NCBI RefSeq assembly: GCF_030384665.1
Contig: NC_083680.1
Coordinates: 1,024,721 to 1,088,720 of the forward strand
Reading direction: 5' to 3'
Length of the DNA stretch: 64,000 nucleotides
Source of the DNA: Lodderomyces elongisporus
Taxonomy: Eukaryota > Ascomycota > Pichiomycetes > Serinales > Debaryomycetaceae
The notes below the pieces were generated by a model that saw only the letters and a list, made by a program, of their open reading frames with translations, did no database searches and was not told the DNA's origin. A program made the translations under genes and the position numbers. This document shows, piece by piece, positions 41,483-51,783 of this stretch. Numbering within the stretch: position 1 is the first letter of the stretch; each line of letters begins with the position of its first letter.

Positions 41483-43417
41483 CTAATTCAACCCGTCTAA
41501 CATATTCAACACGGATGAATAGTGTCCCAATACACCCAAGACAACACAAATGTGCCAAAGGTTATGACTGGCCAAGAAATAGTCGACCCACCATAAACTG
41601 AGCCAACTATTGGCGTAGGGGGTACGCACTGGCTGTTTCTTAAAATGTTTATTAATCAATTGACGGAAACGCAACTCATCGTCATCAACAACCGACTCTC
41701 CATTATTCCTTTCTTCGTCGCCTTCCACCTTATTATCTACTTTCTCTTCTTCCTCTTCTTGTTTCTTATCTTCCATCTTCTCCACAACTGCTCCATGCTG
41801 TGCATGAGAGTGCGGACGCATCTCTTCCAACTCCTTTTCAATTTGTTGAATCTCCTCTCTTCCTGCATGACCAACATTATCCTCCAAAACATCTTCAATG
41901 TTATAGTGGTGTTGACAAGCACCAATATTCTCTTCAATAATCACATCGTATCTCCATCTCTCCGGAATAAGACCTCCATAAAAAACAACACCTAACCCGT
42001 ACCAAACGAAGGACTTGTAGCATAGTGGCAAAAAGAATTTGATCGAATAAAGTATACCTTCGTAATAAGCTTGGCACAACAAGGCAGTAGCACCGCTAGT
42101 GCTCAACCCAACAAAGAATCCAATCCGCAATGATCGACATTCAGGTTTGTCAAAATACAGACTCCAGTTGAAAACAAAGCCAAAGACCCCCATGGCTATG
42201 GAAAATGCCATGTACAAGTACAACAAATTAGGGTGCTGGAACAAGGTGCAGTACTCAACTGCAATTATAGAGCATGTAATAAGAATGGTTATACCTGTGT
42301 AATCAATGCATGCAAAGTTTTGGCGGCTAGGGTAGTGCGCAAAACACGAGTATGTGTGCCATATTGATGAACTAATAAGGCATGTGCAAGCTGCGGCAAG
42401 GAATTGATACATTGCCAAATTGTCCCACATATTGTTCTTGGAAAATGCATTTGTGCTTGGGAAATGCACAAAAGCAATGTAAAGTATAATTCCAAGACCA
42501 ACCAAATGGGTCCAGATATTCATTGTTTCATTGTGCATTTTGAATATCGACTTGAGCATCGAAGTGTGCTTGAGTGAGAAACGGTATCCTTCAATAATAT
42601 ACTTGTTTTCACGCCAGCTCAATGGTAGTTCATAGTAGTGGATCAAGCCACGGGGGTTCTCCAGCGCATTCTTTAATGCTCTATTGAAATTGAAGAATCT
42701 CAACTTGTTATACATTGCATCTGAAGTATCCATCTCATCCTCAAGCAGTGGTGTCTTTTCTCTAATGTAATCATCAATCTTGATCAATTTCTCTTCAAAA
42801 TACGAGATGGTGTTGATGATTTTACCTGAAAGTATCTCCTTATTCAGTGCAACGCTCTCCTTGTCTCCTTTCTCGTTTTCCTGCTCCAACTGGTTGTCAA
42901 TTTCCGGCAAGGTCTGGTTGAATAGATAGTTGTATTGGTCATCCAAGAGATTATATAAATAGTCGAGGTTAGTGAATCCCTTTGACAATACGGATTTCCT
43001 AATCAACCTGAGACGGTCCTGGACTAAATTGAGTTTCATTATCGAGATCTCCTTGAGACTTGCTATGGATGATGTAGAGTTCCTTCTGCTGTTACTAGCA
43101 CTAGTGCTGCTGCTAGTGCTGCTGCCGTTGTTGCTATTGATATCCCTTACACTCAAATACTTGTTGCTGTTATCTTTTGACGCCTGTTTTGCTTGTTTTG
43201 CTTGTTTCTTGGACTCTTCTTTCTTGACTTTAAAGTAGCTATCAAAGTGGTCCAATTTAGACTCTATTGATGAAACAAAATAGTCTAACTTTTCAATCAA
43301 TAGCTCTTCAACTTGAGACATGGCCGTAGCTGGTCCTGGCAGAGACTTGCCTTGTCTTCTAAACCTGTTCTGAAGCACAGCATCCTCCTGAGTAAATGTT
43401 TCTGTTGCTGTAGACAT
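41483..43417 (-). CDS. IZH3: PAQR / hemolysin-III-family membrane protein Izh3
   Basis: A 644-residue protein whose C-terminal part is a seven-helix PAQR domain (about 300-640), related to adiponectin receptors. The family motifs are ENKYIIEGYR before helix 1, the serine/histidine motif SSSIWHTYSC, the DYTG motif, and the final ASHNLWH, which supply the three His of the zinc site. The 290-residue hydrophilic N-terminus and an acidic loop of about 100 residues before the last helix match the Izh3 subgroup (yeast YLR023C, 543 residues) rather than the short Izh1/2/4. Yeast IZH genes affect zinc and sterol homeostasis. Its promoter side has two ATTGG (CCAAT) boxes and a TCACGTGA site at 43836-43843. 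Confidence 0.92.
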   Translation of the reverse strand: MSTATETFTQEDAVLQNRFRRQGKSLPGPATAMSQVEELLIEKLDYFVSSIESKLDHFDSYFKVKKEESKKQAKQAKQASKDNSNKYLSVRDINSNNGSSTSSSTSASNSRRNSTSSIASLKEISIMKLNLVQDRLRLIRKSVLSKGFTNLDYLYNLLDDQYNYLFNQTLPEIDNQLEQENEKGDKESVALNKEILSGKIINTISYFEEKLIKIDDYIREKTPLLEDEMDTSDAMYNKLRFFNFNRALKNALENPRGLIHYYELPLSWRENKYIIEGYRFSLKHTSMLKSIFKMHNETMNIWTHLVGLGIILYIAFVHFPSTNAFSKNNMWDNLAMYQFLAAACTCLISSSIWHTYSCFAHYPSRQNFACIDYTGITILITCSIIAVEYCTLFQHPNLLYLYMAFSIAMGVFGFVFNWSLYFDKPECRSLRIGFFVGLSTSGATALLCQAYYEGILYSIKFFLPLCYKSFVWYGLGVVFYGGLIPERWRYDVIIEENIGACQHHYNIEDVLEDNVGHAGREEIQQIEKELEEMRPHSHAQHGAVVEKMEDKKQEEEEEKVDNKVEGDEERNNGESVVDDDELRFRQLINKHFKKQPVRTPYANSWLSLWWVDYFLASHNLWHICVVLGVLGHYSSVLNMLDGLN

Positions 43418-44909
43418 TTTATCTGTAGTAATAGCAAGGAAATCAAAGAAACTATGAGTGTGAATGAATATAATAGATATGGGTGGGAAAAAAAAAGAAA
43501 TGGTCTGTACTTTTGCTTAAACTTCTGTAATTGTAGTTGATGAAAAGAATGGATTGTATAATTAATGGGAAAGAAAGTAAATGTGAAAATGCAACTTGTG
43601 GGAAGGGGAGGGAAGGAATGGAAGAGAGAGAAGTGATATTGAAAAGGGATTTAGTTGAAAGGAAATTCAAAAACTCTGATGTAAAACGTGGTGGGGCAAG
43701 AGGAGGGGGGGTGTAAAGGGAGGGAAGGAATAGAAAGAGGTTATAATATCTTTGTAGGAACCTTTGTTCCATGGTTAATCGTTTTCTATGTAAGTAGATC
43801 TCATTCTCCGATTGGATTGGTGTTTTTCATATGCATCACGTGATATTTCCCCTATTTTCTCTTTTTTGTCTTGTCTTTTTTTTTAATTTTTATTTCTTTT
43901 TTCTTGTTTTTTTTTTTTGCTTTTCTCTCTTTTTTTGTAAGTCAATTTGCTTTTGTTAGAATGAAAATAAAACCCCTCAAAGGAAACTGTATGCAGTTCT
44001 TACAATAGTCTATATAAATCTTAATACCGAGCTCGTTGGCTAAAAAGAGGAACGAAATGTAAAGAGCAAAGATGAACTTGAAACATGAATTTGGGAACGT
44101 TTTTGTTGTTTTTTTTTTGAGTTTCATTGCTTGAATATAGCAATACTCTATTTCCTTTTTATATACAATGTAATTTATGGACATATAGATATTACTATTG
44201 TTGTTATCAAAGCCTTTCGTGTGGCTGGATCATCCATTCCTATATATATAGCTAAAAGAAGAGCAAAAAAGAAATGAAAGTATAGTAGCAATTCAGATTG
44301 AACAAATTTATCATATGCTTGTAATCTGTTTCTATTTTTTTTTAAAAGAAAAAAAAGAATTATTTTTTTATTTTTTTAATAGTAAAGGTCGTGGAAGTAC
44401 AAGTCAATGACGGAATAATATGCCAGCAAGGGAGGTGCATGGGAGTGTCAATTTGCCAAGGATATATAGTAGTCTCAATTACTATACTATGCTGTTATGG
44501 TACTATGTTGTAAAGTTTATAATGATAATGGTAGTTAGTTTGTGAGGAGATAGCGCTTAAAGTGAGATGATGCTCACGTGCTTTGTGGCGCTCTATAATG
44601 TCAACCACATTGTTCATTATAGAGTACATTGCAAGCAAGCATTCGTACAAGCTACAAGATTTTGAGATTGTTCTGTATTCAGAATTCTACACTAAGTGAT
44701 TTGAATTCTCTCTAGCATGATTTTGGATTCTTATCAATTACAAAACTTTGTCAAGACATTTTTCGTAGACGTCATGAATGATATATATATTTATATGTAG
44801 AGACAAATTCTATTATATTTATATCAACCAACTAAACGTCCTTCTTGGTCTAAAAAAAATGAACCAATTTTCTTTTTTTTTTTTTTTCCATTTTCGCACC
44901 TCATACTAC
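43418..44909. other. 1.5-kb region upstream of IZH3 and downstream of SPB1
   Basis: No protein gene is supported. The IZH3-proximal part is GA/CT rich, then has ATTGG boxes near 43811-43820 and TCACGTGA at 43836-43843. The middle has long T runs. The right part contains CACGTG at 44575-44580 and the nested inverted repeats of 44552-44624. Confidence 0.55.
44552..44624. other. Nested inverted-repeat element (candidate structured RNA)
   Basis: Three perfect arm pairs lie within 73 bp. AGCGC (44552-44556) pairs with GCGCT (44588-44592). Inside it, GTGAG (44562-44566) pairs with CTCAC (44573-44577). CTCTATAATG (44591-44600) pairs with CATTATAGAG (44615-44624) across 14 bases. The last arm pair is long for chance in 73 bp. 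It may be a non-coding RNA, a transcript-end structure of SPB1, or a DNA cruciform. Strand is unknown. Confidence 0.4.
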
Positions 44910-47411
44910 CTACTTCTTGTGCTTTTTGGCAATTCTTCTCAAGGCTCTTTGTTCATTCTTCATCACACCATCAACCATCTTATACTTACCTTTGATACCC
45001 TTGGGCCTACCGCTCAATCCTCTATTCGAACCTCTTGCCACCACCACAGTCAACTTCTTTCTCTGCTTATCCTTACCACTATTCTTGGCTTTTTGCATCA
45101 ATTTGGAAATCTCTGCGGCCTTGTCGTATTCAGATTTAGAACTATCTTCATTGATCAAATCGGACTTCTTCTTCATCTTCTCCAAACGACGCAATGCCCT
45201 CATCTTCTTACGTCCCTTGGCCTCAAGCACCTTCTTGATTGGACGTGCATTAAGTTGTTTCTGTTTCTCCTTGATGGCTAAAGCTGCCTCCTTGGTAATC
45301 GGCTTAACCAATTTCGAATGCTTCTTCTCATCGTCAAGGAACCATTCGGGAAGTCCATCTTTATCTCGGAAAGAGTATCTGTTTATACCTTCTTCAATGA
45401 GATCTTTCTTGTTCTTTTGACCCAATGCAATTTGGTGTGCAAGAGTCATTGCCTCTGCCGTATCGAGATCCACACGGCTTTGGTGCGATTGTGGTGTCTC
45501 GTCATCACTAGAAAAGTCCTCTTCTTCTGCTCCATCTACCAAATCATTATCGGCTGGAACAACTTCGAAATCTGAGTCTGAGTCTGAGTCCAACTCTGAC
45601 TCTGACTCTGACTCGGGTGTAGGTTCTTGCTGTGGCTGTGCTGGCAGTGATTCATTCTGTCCAGCTGTAGTCTTCACTCCAGCCATCTTCAGTTCCTTTG
45701 GAGCTGATTCCGCAATCAAATCATCATCGTTTAACTCATTGAAAATGGAGTCAGAGGCAAAAAACGATCGAGCTGATCTTGTCAATCCATTTTCGCTTTT
45801 CTTGCCCAGAGCAATCAACTTTATATGCTCATCGTCATCTGAATCAGACTCCTCGTCACTATCCATATCATAATCAGATCGATCTTGTTCATCATCATCG
45901 TCTTCGGCAATTCCATCCCATGCTTCAGCATCTTCTCCACGAGACATCTTGGCTCTGTAATTTGCATCTCTCTCTGCTCGCCTCTCTTGATACTGCTGAT
46001 ACATTCCATCCAACTGCCCTTCAAGCTCATCAACCTCATCAGCGCTATCACCGTCTTCTGCCTCTGCATCTTCGTCAATATGAATCTCAGTATCCTTGGC
46101 AATATCTTCATCGTTGAAAACCATTGCCTTTTTACCTGCTGCCAATTTACTCAACTGGCCAGACTTTTCAGCTGTCTTCAAGTTGAAAAGCGACTCAGCG
46201 CCAATTTGAGCAGCATCAATACCAATATTCATATCTGTCACCATTTGCATCTGGTTCCGCACAATTTCTTTCTGCTTAATCTCGTTAGCAGTCTTCTTGG
46301 CCCTCTTGGCCTTTTGTTTCTGTCTCTCCATCATCTCATTAAGCTCCTTATCGATTTTCTGCTCTTCTGTCAATTCCTCAACTTCAATTTCGGGAGCTTC
46401 TTCGACTTTATCTATTCCGAGTAGATCTCTAGCCTGTTTTCTAAATCTCAAAATCATCTTGAACTCCTTACGGCCAAGCACCTTGAGATCCTTGAAACAT
46501 TCTTTTAGCTCTTCGGTGTATGTTTTAAGCTTCTTGACAATCTTCCACTCATGATCATCTTCATCAATCTCAAACTTGTTCAAATCTCCCAACTGATTGA
46601 TTGGATCTTCTTCCTTGATAAATTGCATGATTGGCATAGTGTGGAACAAGGTGTAATCGCCTTCCTCATAACCTTGTCTTTGTCTCCTCTTTTTCTCAGG
46701 ATTAAAAATCTTTTCCTCGTTATTGGCATTCTTTTTGTCGTTATTAAGCTCTTCAAACACTTCACGAGGGTCGAGTAATCTAGGGTCCAACTTCTTTGGT
46801 GCTTTAAACCCTTTACAAACAACAAAAATTTCAGCGGAAACATTTCTCGAACTTGGTGGCTTTGTTGCTTCAACTTTTTCAAAAAGTTGCTGGAAAACCC
46901 ACATCAAATTATTGTAATCTCTTGAACGGAAAACTTTGGTAACAAATGTTCCTCCTGCAGTAAGGTTCTCTACTGCCAATTTTAAAGCTTGCAAAGTCAA
47001 CTGCGATTGTGTAAATGCATCCTGCACCCATCCCAAACCAACATTTGGAGCACCATCATGTAATACAGTATCGGCTTTCCATGTTTTCATGTGTCCTCGA
47101 AGTTTACTTCGACAGTCTTCGGTTGTAATGTCACTTTGGAAAGTGATACAGTTTGGTAAAGGCTTGATCGGCACAATATCAACACCAATAATCAAGGAGT
47201 TGATGGGACATAGTTGTGATGCCACTTGACACCATGACCCAGGAGCTGCACACAAATCAATGACAACTTTGGACTTTTCCAAAAAATGGCCAAATTTCTC
47301 ATTTATCTGGATGATTTTGAACGAGGAACGTGCTCTGTACCCTTTTTCCTTGGCCAAGTAGTAGTAACGATCTAAACGACCCTTGCTATTCTTCTTTTGA
47401 GTCTTTCCCAT
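44910..47411 (-). CDS. SPB1: 27S pre-rRNA 2'-O-methyltransferase Spb1
   Basis: An 833-residue protein; yeast Spb1 has 841. The N-terminal FtsJ/RrmJ-type domain (about 1-205) opens with GRLDRYYYLAKEKGYRARSS and carries the SAM-binding DLCAAPGSW (52-60), the catalytic-region Asp in LHDGAPNVG (D119) and K159 in TKVFRS. The middle (about 235-400) is the Spb1-specific region, followed by a very acidic stretch with repeated DSDSD. The C-terminal basic domain (about 620-833) ends in a KHKK nucleolar-type tail. Spb1 methylates a G in the 25S rRNA A-loop during nucleolar 60S assembly. The upstream region carries GATGAG, the core of the PAC box. Confidence 0.97.
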   Translation of the reverse strand: MGKTQKKNSKGRLDRYYYLAKEKGYRARSSFKIIQINEKFGHFLEKSKVVIDLCAAPGSWCQVASQLCPINSLIIGVDIVPIKPLPNCITFQSDITTEDCRSKLRGHMKTWKADTVLHDGAPNVGLGWVQDAFTQSQLTLQALKLAVENLTAGGTFVTKVFRSRDYNNLMWVFQQLFEKVEATKPPSSRNVSAEIFVVCKGFKAPKKLDPRLLDPREVFEELNNDKKNANNEEKIFNPEKKRRQRQGYEEGDYTLFHTMPIMQFIKEEDPINQLGDLNKFEIDEDDHEWKIVKKLKTYTEELKECFKDLKVLGRKEFKMILRFRKQARDLLGIDKVEEAPEIEVEELTEEQKIDKELNEMMERQKQKAKRAKKTANEIKQKEIVRNQMQMVTDMNIGIDAAQIGAESLFNLKTAEKSGQLSKLAAGKKAMVFNDEDIAKDTEIHIDEDAEAEDGDSADEVDELEGQLDGMYQQYQERRAERDANYRAKMSRGEDAEAWDGIAEDDDDEQDRSDYDMDSDEESDSDDDEHIKLIALGKKSENGLTRSARSFFASDSIFNELNDDDLIAESAPKELKMAGVKTTAGQNESLPAQPQQEPTPESESESELDSDSDSDFEVVPADNDLVDGAEEEDFSSDDETPQSHQSRVDLDTAEAMTLAHQIALGQKNKKDLIEEGINRYSFRDKDGLPEWFLDDEKKHSKLVKPITKEAALAIKEKQKQLNARPIKKVLEAKGRKKMRALRRLEKMKKKSDLINEDSSKSEYDKAAEISKLMQKAKNSGKDKQRKKLTVVVARGSNRGLSGRPKGIKGKYKMVDGVMKNEQRALRRIAKKHKK

Positions 47412-47769
47412 TATTGATTTGTTGTATTATTATGATGAATGAGGGGTGGAGCTGGGTTTGAGAAGTGTTATTATCTTTTTCTTTCTTCTCTCTTCTCTTC
47501 CCTCTTCTCTTCCCTCTTCCTCGTACTTTTTTCTTTTTTTTCTTTTTTTTTTCTTTTTATAGATTGTGTAAATTAAGTAGAGAAAGAGAGATGAGGTGCG
47601 TGAAGGGGTAAAAAAGATGCAAAGCGTGGAGGAAATGGCGCGCGCGGGCGATAACGAGAGAAAAGTGTGGAATATTATAACCTAGTGATAAAGAAATAAA
47701 GAAATGAAAAGAAAATAATAATAATAAAAAAAGTTAAAGACGATCATTTGCATTCTATTTCTTAAACAT
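47412..47769. promoter_or_regulatory. SPB1 promoter region
   Basis: 358 bp between SPB1 (start) and PEP3 (stop), both on the minus strand. It holds GATGAG near 47590 (PAC core) and an unusual CpG-rich patch GGCGCGCGCGGGCG at about 47637-47650 in otherwise AT-rich sequence, a type of site bound by Rsc3-like or MCB-type factors. Confidence 0.45.
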
Positions 47770-50649
47770 CTATAGCTCCCATAATTTCATACCTTCTATG
47801 TCCCTATCGTTCTCCTCCAAGAAGCCCACATCAATTGTATTGATGTTTGCATCGCTACACAAGATACACTCTTTGCATAACATATCCTCAATCTCCTGCT
47901 TCAACAGCTCCTGATTCTTTTCTCCATTTCGAATAAAGTTTTGATAAACTTTCTTAAACTTGTAGTTGCCCTTGGATTTAGAGTAGTAACGAATCAAACA
48001 TTCCTTGTGGAAATCGTGCTTGCAATTCTTGAAAACAACAAAATTCTTGGTGATTAATAGTTTAGAGCAGAGCTTGCATGCAGCGCCAGGCTCAACAACA
48101 ACGTATGAGTCCGCTTGCGTTTCTTCTTCCTTTTGCGCTTCAAGTTTAAGTGTCGATAACAAGGTGCTGCTTTCTTGGATCTTCAAGTTTATACCCTGCA
48201 AGCTTTGTTTGTATTCATTTAAAGAGCTCACAATCTCATCCTTGAAATTGTTAATCAGAATAGTCTCTGGGAATAATGGTAGCAAATCCTTCAAGCTTAA
48301 GGGAGATTTCCCCAACAAATAATCCAAGGTTGCACTGATTTTATTTGATGATTTATCAATCTCTTGTATCTTGACTTCTCGCTTCTGTTGACAAATACCA
48401 TCTATCAAGTGTTTTGAAAATTTTAACCACAAGTGTCTTCTGATATTATAACTTTCATTTTCCAATTTATTGTAGCGAGAAACGTCCTGCATCCCTCCAA
48501 TCACTCCTTTCTGATTTTGTTGTTGCTGCTGCTGCTGCTGCTGTTGTTGTTGTTCTTCTTGCTCTTCTTTAACAACATCTTCGTATTTGTTTAGTACGGT
48601 TTCGGCACCATCTATAGCATTGTTCTGCAATGCATAGTCCAATGCCTGTTCATATAATCCCATATCAATATATATCAAGATTGTGGGCTCGATCCTCTTG
48701 TAAAGGATGCAGAGTCTCAAGATGAAATTTTGATCGTAAAGTTTTTCATTCTTGATGAATTTCGTGATTTCAGTAACAGTATCTTCCAGTGACAGGATTA
48801 GCATCGACAAGTAGTAATTGTTGATCTTGATGCTTTTATACCCTTGCTCGTGCACTTTTGAAAGAAACTTGATGATTTTGTTTTGGTTGAATGGCAACTG
48901 TTTATGATCATGCTTGGTGCAATATGCGAGCATTGCTGGCAATAAACGTTCATAATCCAAGTCAAAACGAAGCCAAGTCTCTGTCACTTTTGGATAGTCG
49001 AGCAATAGCACCAATGCCGTGTTGTATATAGCATCAACATCTTTCAAGTATAGTTTAGGAAGTGTACGCACTGCAAGAGGCCAATTTTTGTGATTGATAT
49101 AGTATTGCAAAATGAAATTGTAATCTTCAATCAAGTCAGCATAAAACAATGCACGCTCTCCATCCAATACATCGTAGATTGACTTGTCAAACGTCTTAAA
49201 GTTTTGCTTCACAAACTCATGAAACCTGCTATCGTTCAACCGCACCATAAGCTCAATAATCCATGTTGACAACACTATTGCTCTCACTTTATCTCTTTTT
49301 TCCAATGCAAACTGTGCTAGTAAGTATTCTAGTAAGATCCTTTTTGAAGTAGGGTTGTTTAGCATGAGACAAACTTTTTCAAACGGTTCTGTCAGCTTAG
49401 CAAGAATTGCAACACCTCGAGTTTGTAACTTCAAGAGTTCTTCGTCATTTGTTTCTACCCCAAAACCGCCTTTCTGTAAATAATCGTAGCCCTGTTTGAT
49501 CAAGACCAAGTCTCTCTTGTAAAAATTTTCCTCATTATTCTCGAGGCCTGCCAAGGCTTCATCGTACTTGCCAAGTTTATAATAATCGTACCAAACCAAG
49601 TTTCCCTCGTTATGAATGAGTATCTCGTGGATGGAATTATCCGTGTATATCCAAAAAGTGTCTCGATCGCTCGCCATACCCTTAATACTACCGTCAAATG
49701 GCAAAGTCAGTGTCTTTTGACTTAGTTTATTGATGATGCAAACACCCTTGTCGTTGTATCCAATAAGATGGTGTTTCGATATGAGTAAGCTTTGTAGATC
49801 CTGATCAATCCTGGTGAACTGGATCTCATCATCGTTTGTCATCAACTCGTCTTTGGTCAAAAATACATATCTCTCCAAGTTCTGTGCAAACAAAACATTT
49901 TCCTCAGTATGAGCAATGTGTTTTGTTACCGGTTTCGAGGATTTGAATACTCCAAGCAATTCGTTATATGTAGTGTCAAAGCATGGCCATGTATGGAGTG
50001 TAAAGTCACTGAATATATTAATTTGGGACTCGTTATCAGTAATTGCAATGCCTTGCACTTGTGAGCTCAAGTTGTAAACTTGTTTGAAATGCTGCAAGTC
50101 ATTTTTTTTGGTGTCCAAGTGTGGCTTAAAGACACCTAAAAAGATCTGGCCAGTGGGTGATGCCATAATTATTGATCGCGTTGATGTAAATGCTGCATGT
50201 GTGACATCAACATTTTTCATCTTGGACAAGGGTTTGAAAGAGGAATAGTCTTCGTGGAGATAATAGTATTGGTTATCAACTCGTAGTAGTAGCTGCTTGG
50301 CATCTGCATCAATCCAAGCATTTATAGTCAATGTCTTGGTTTGTGTTGTCAGTTGAGGGATCTGATATTTGATAAGTTGAGAAGGGTTATTGAGATCAAT
50401 CTTGTAAAGGATAGAGCCAGCTATCAAGAACATAAAACTGTTTGCTACAAGAACTTTCCGCAAGTCATGTTTTAGTTCAAACTGCAATTGCACTTCTCTG
50501 ATTTGGAATTGCGGATGGTCGAGGTTCTTGTAAACTGAGTTTTGGTGCTGATCTAGAGAGTGTGCCGTGTAGCTGGATGAGGTAATGGAGCCATTGATAG
50601 ACGGGCTTAATTTAGAGTCGGCTCTTTTTCTACCGTTGACCGTGTTCAT
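47770..50649 (-). CDS. PEP3: HOPS/CORVET core subunit Vps18 (Pep3)
   Basis: A 959-residue protein; yeast Pep3 has 918. The N-terminal beta-propeller begins with a typical Vps18 block, KHDLRKVLVANSFMFLIAGS. The alpha-solenoid follows (about 355-860). The C-terminus has a RING-like zinc finger: CKLC near 860, CKHDFHKEC about 20 residues on, and CKECILC near 935. Pep3 is a core subunit of HOPS and CORVET, tethers that drive fusion at endosomes and vacuole. A poly-Q tract (encoded at about 48525-48560) inside the solenoid is an insertion peculiar to this genome. It is divergent from SAC6. Confidence 0.92.
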   Translation of the reverse strand: MNTVNGRKRADSKLSPSINGSITSSSYTAHSLDQHQNSVYKNLDHPQFQIREVQLQFELKHDLRKVLVANSFMFLIAGSILYKIDLNNPSQLIKYQIPQLTTQTKTLTINAWIDADAKQLLLRVDNQYYYLHEDYSSFKPLSKMKNVDVTHAAFTSTRSIIMASPTGQIFLGVFKPHLDTKKNDLQHFKQVYNLSSQVQGIAITDNESQINIFSDFTLHTWPCFDTTYNELLGVFKSSKPVTKHIAHTEENVLFAQNLERYVFLTKDELMTNDDEIQFTRIDQDLQSLLISKHHLIGYNDKGVCIINKLSQKTLTLPFDGSIKGMASDRDTFWIYTDNSIHEILIHNEGNLVWYDYYKLGKYDEALAGLENNEENFYKRDLVLIKQGYDYLQKGGFGVETNDEELLKLQTRGVAILAKLTEPFEKVCLMLNNPTSKRILLEYLLAQFALEKRDKVRAIVLSTWIIELMVRLNDSRFHEFVKQNFKTFDKSIYDVLDGERALFYADLIEDYNFILQYYINHKNWPLAVRTLPKLYLKDVDAIYNTALVLLLDYPKVTETWLRFDLDYERLLPAMLAYCTKHDHKQLPFNQNKIIKFLSKVHEQGYKSIKINNYYLSMLILSLEDTVTEITKFIKNEKLYDQNFILRLCILYKRIEPTILIYIDMGLYEQALDYALQNNAIDGAETVLNKYEDVVKEEQEEQQQQQQQQQQQQNQKGVIGGMQDVSRYNKLENESYNIRRHLWLKFSKHLIDGICQQKREVKIQEIDKSSNKISATLDYLLGKSPLSLKDLLPLFPETILINNFKDEIVSSLNEYKQSLQGINLKIQESSTLLSTLKLEAQKEEETQADSYVVVEPGAACKLCSKLLITKNFVVFKNCKHDFHKECLIRYYSKSKGNYKFKKVYQNFIRNGEKNQELLKQEIEDMLCKECILCSDANINTIDVGFLEENDRDIEGMKLWEL

Positions 50650-51783
50650 CTAAGGCTCTTGGCGTGGTTCTGAGTGTGATTGTGGTTATGGCAATGGTGA
50701 ATAACCAATCTAAGAGTATTGAAATTGAAGGTGGAGGTTTATAAGCTTTCGCAAAAATGACGATTTAATTAGCAAATGCTTAGTAGAGCATTACTGCATA
50801 TACTCTTGCGCGATAAACACCCAGCCCAAGCACCCGCGTAGGATTCAACTTTGGTCGAAATACTTTGTGTTTTTTTTTTCTATCATACTTACAATAGGCT
50901 ATATATATGGTAGAGCATCATGATTGATTTAATAAGTTTCAACCTTTTATATATATACATATTTGACCCTGTAGAGAAAGAAAAAGAAGAAGACGGTGAA
51001 TAAGGAGAATGAAAAAGGTGGGGCATGGTTAACATATTTATGTTTAGAACTACTTTGTATGTATAACTTAGCTACTTTCCTTCTCTCTCCCTTTCTTTTT
51101 ATTCGATTAAACACATTTACCCAAACCAGTGGCGTATCAGCCCTCTCTACATTTGTATCTAAGAGATACCTTTAGCTTGTAAGTAATCAATAGTGTTGTC
51201 TTTCAAGGTAATTGTTGTTGTAAAATGTAAAGATCGCGGATTGCACTGCCTCCTGTATCCAATAGGTCATTCACCAAATTGTCTGTGTCTGCCTCCTTTA
51301 CTAATTTCTGCAAAAAATCTTTACCAACTCTCGTTCGCTTAAGAGATTTTGTTCCATAAACATTATTACCTCTCTTTCCCCTCCCCTCCCTTACCTTCCT
51401 TTCCATTCCCTCCACCGAACACCACTACCACTACCACCGAAAAATAAAAAATAAAAACTCAAGCACCGCCGCACTTTTTTTTCCCCTAATTCAAAATATC
51501 ATCAATTTTTTAAACAAACCAACGTTACGAACACAAAGGTTGCTTCCATAGAGTAAACCATACAACAATCTTTACAAAACAGCCAATTGCCACGGAAGAA
51601 GTATTAATAGAAAGAGAATAGAATTGTAACTAAAAAGAAAAAAAAAAAAACAAAAGCAAGAACAAACAACTAAATAAACAAATAAAGAAAAATTAGAGAA
51701 GAGAAAAAGAAAAAAGAATTACTTCATTATTTTCATATACATATAGCGGTAAGCAAGTTAAGTCCAAATTCAATTGAGCAACA
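50650..51783. other. Divergent region PEP3/SAC6
   Basis: 1.1 kb with no supported gene. A C-rich patch with AAACACCCA (50815-50823) and GCACCCGCG just after lies about 170 bp upstream of PEP3 and resembles Rap1/Tbf1-type sites. Pyrimidine runs and A-runs precede SAC6. A 70-codon minus-strand frame at 51203-51415 was judged non-coding. Confidence 0.5.
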
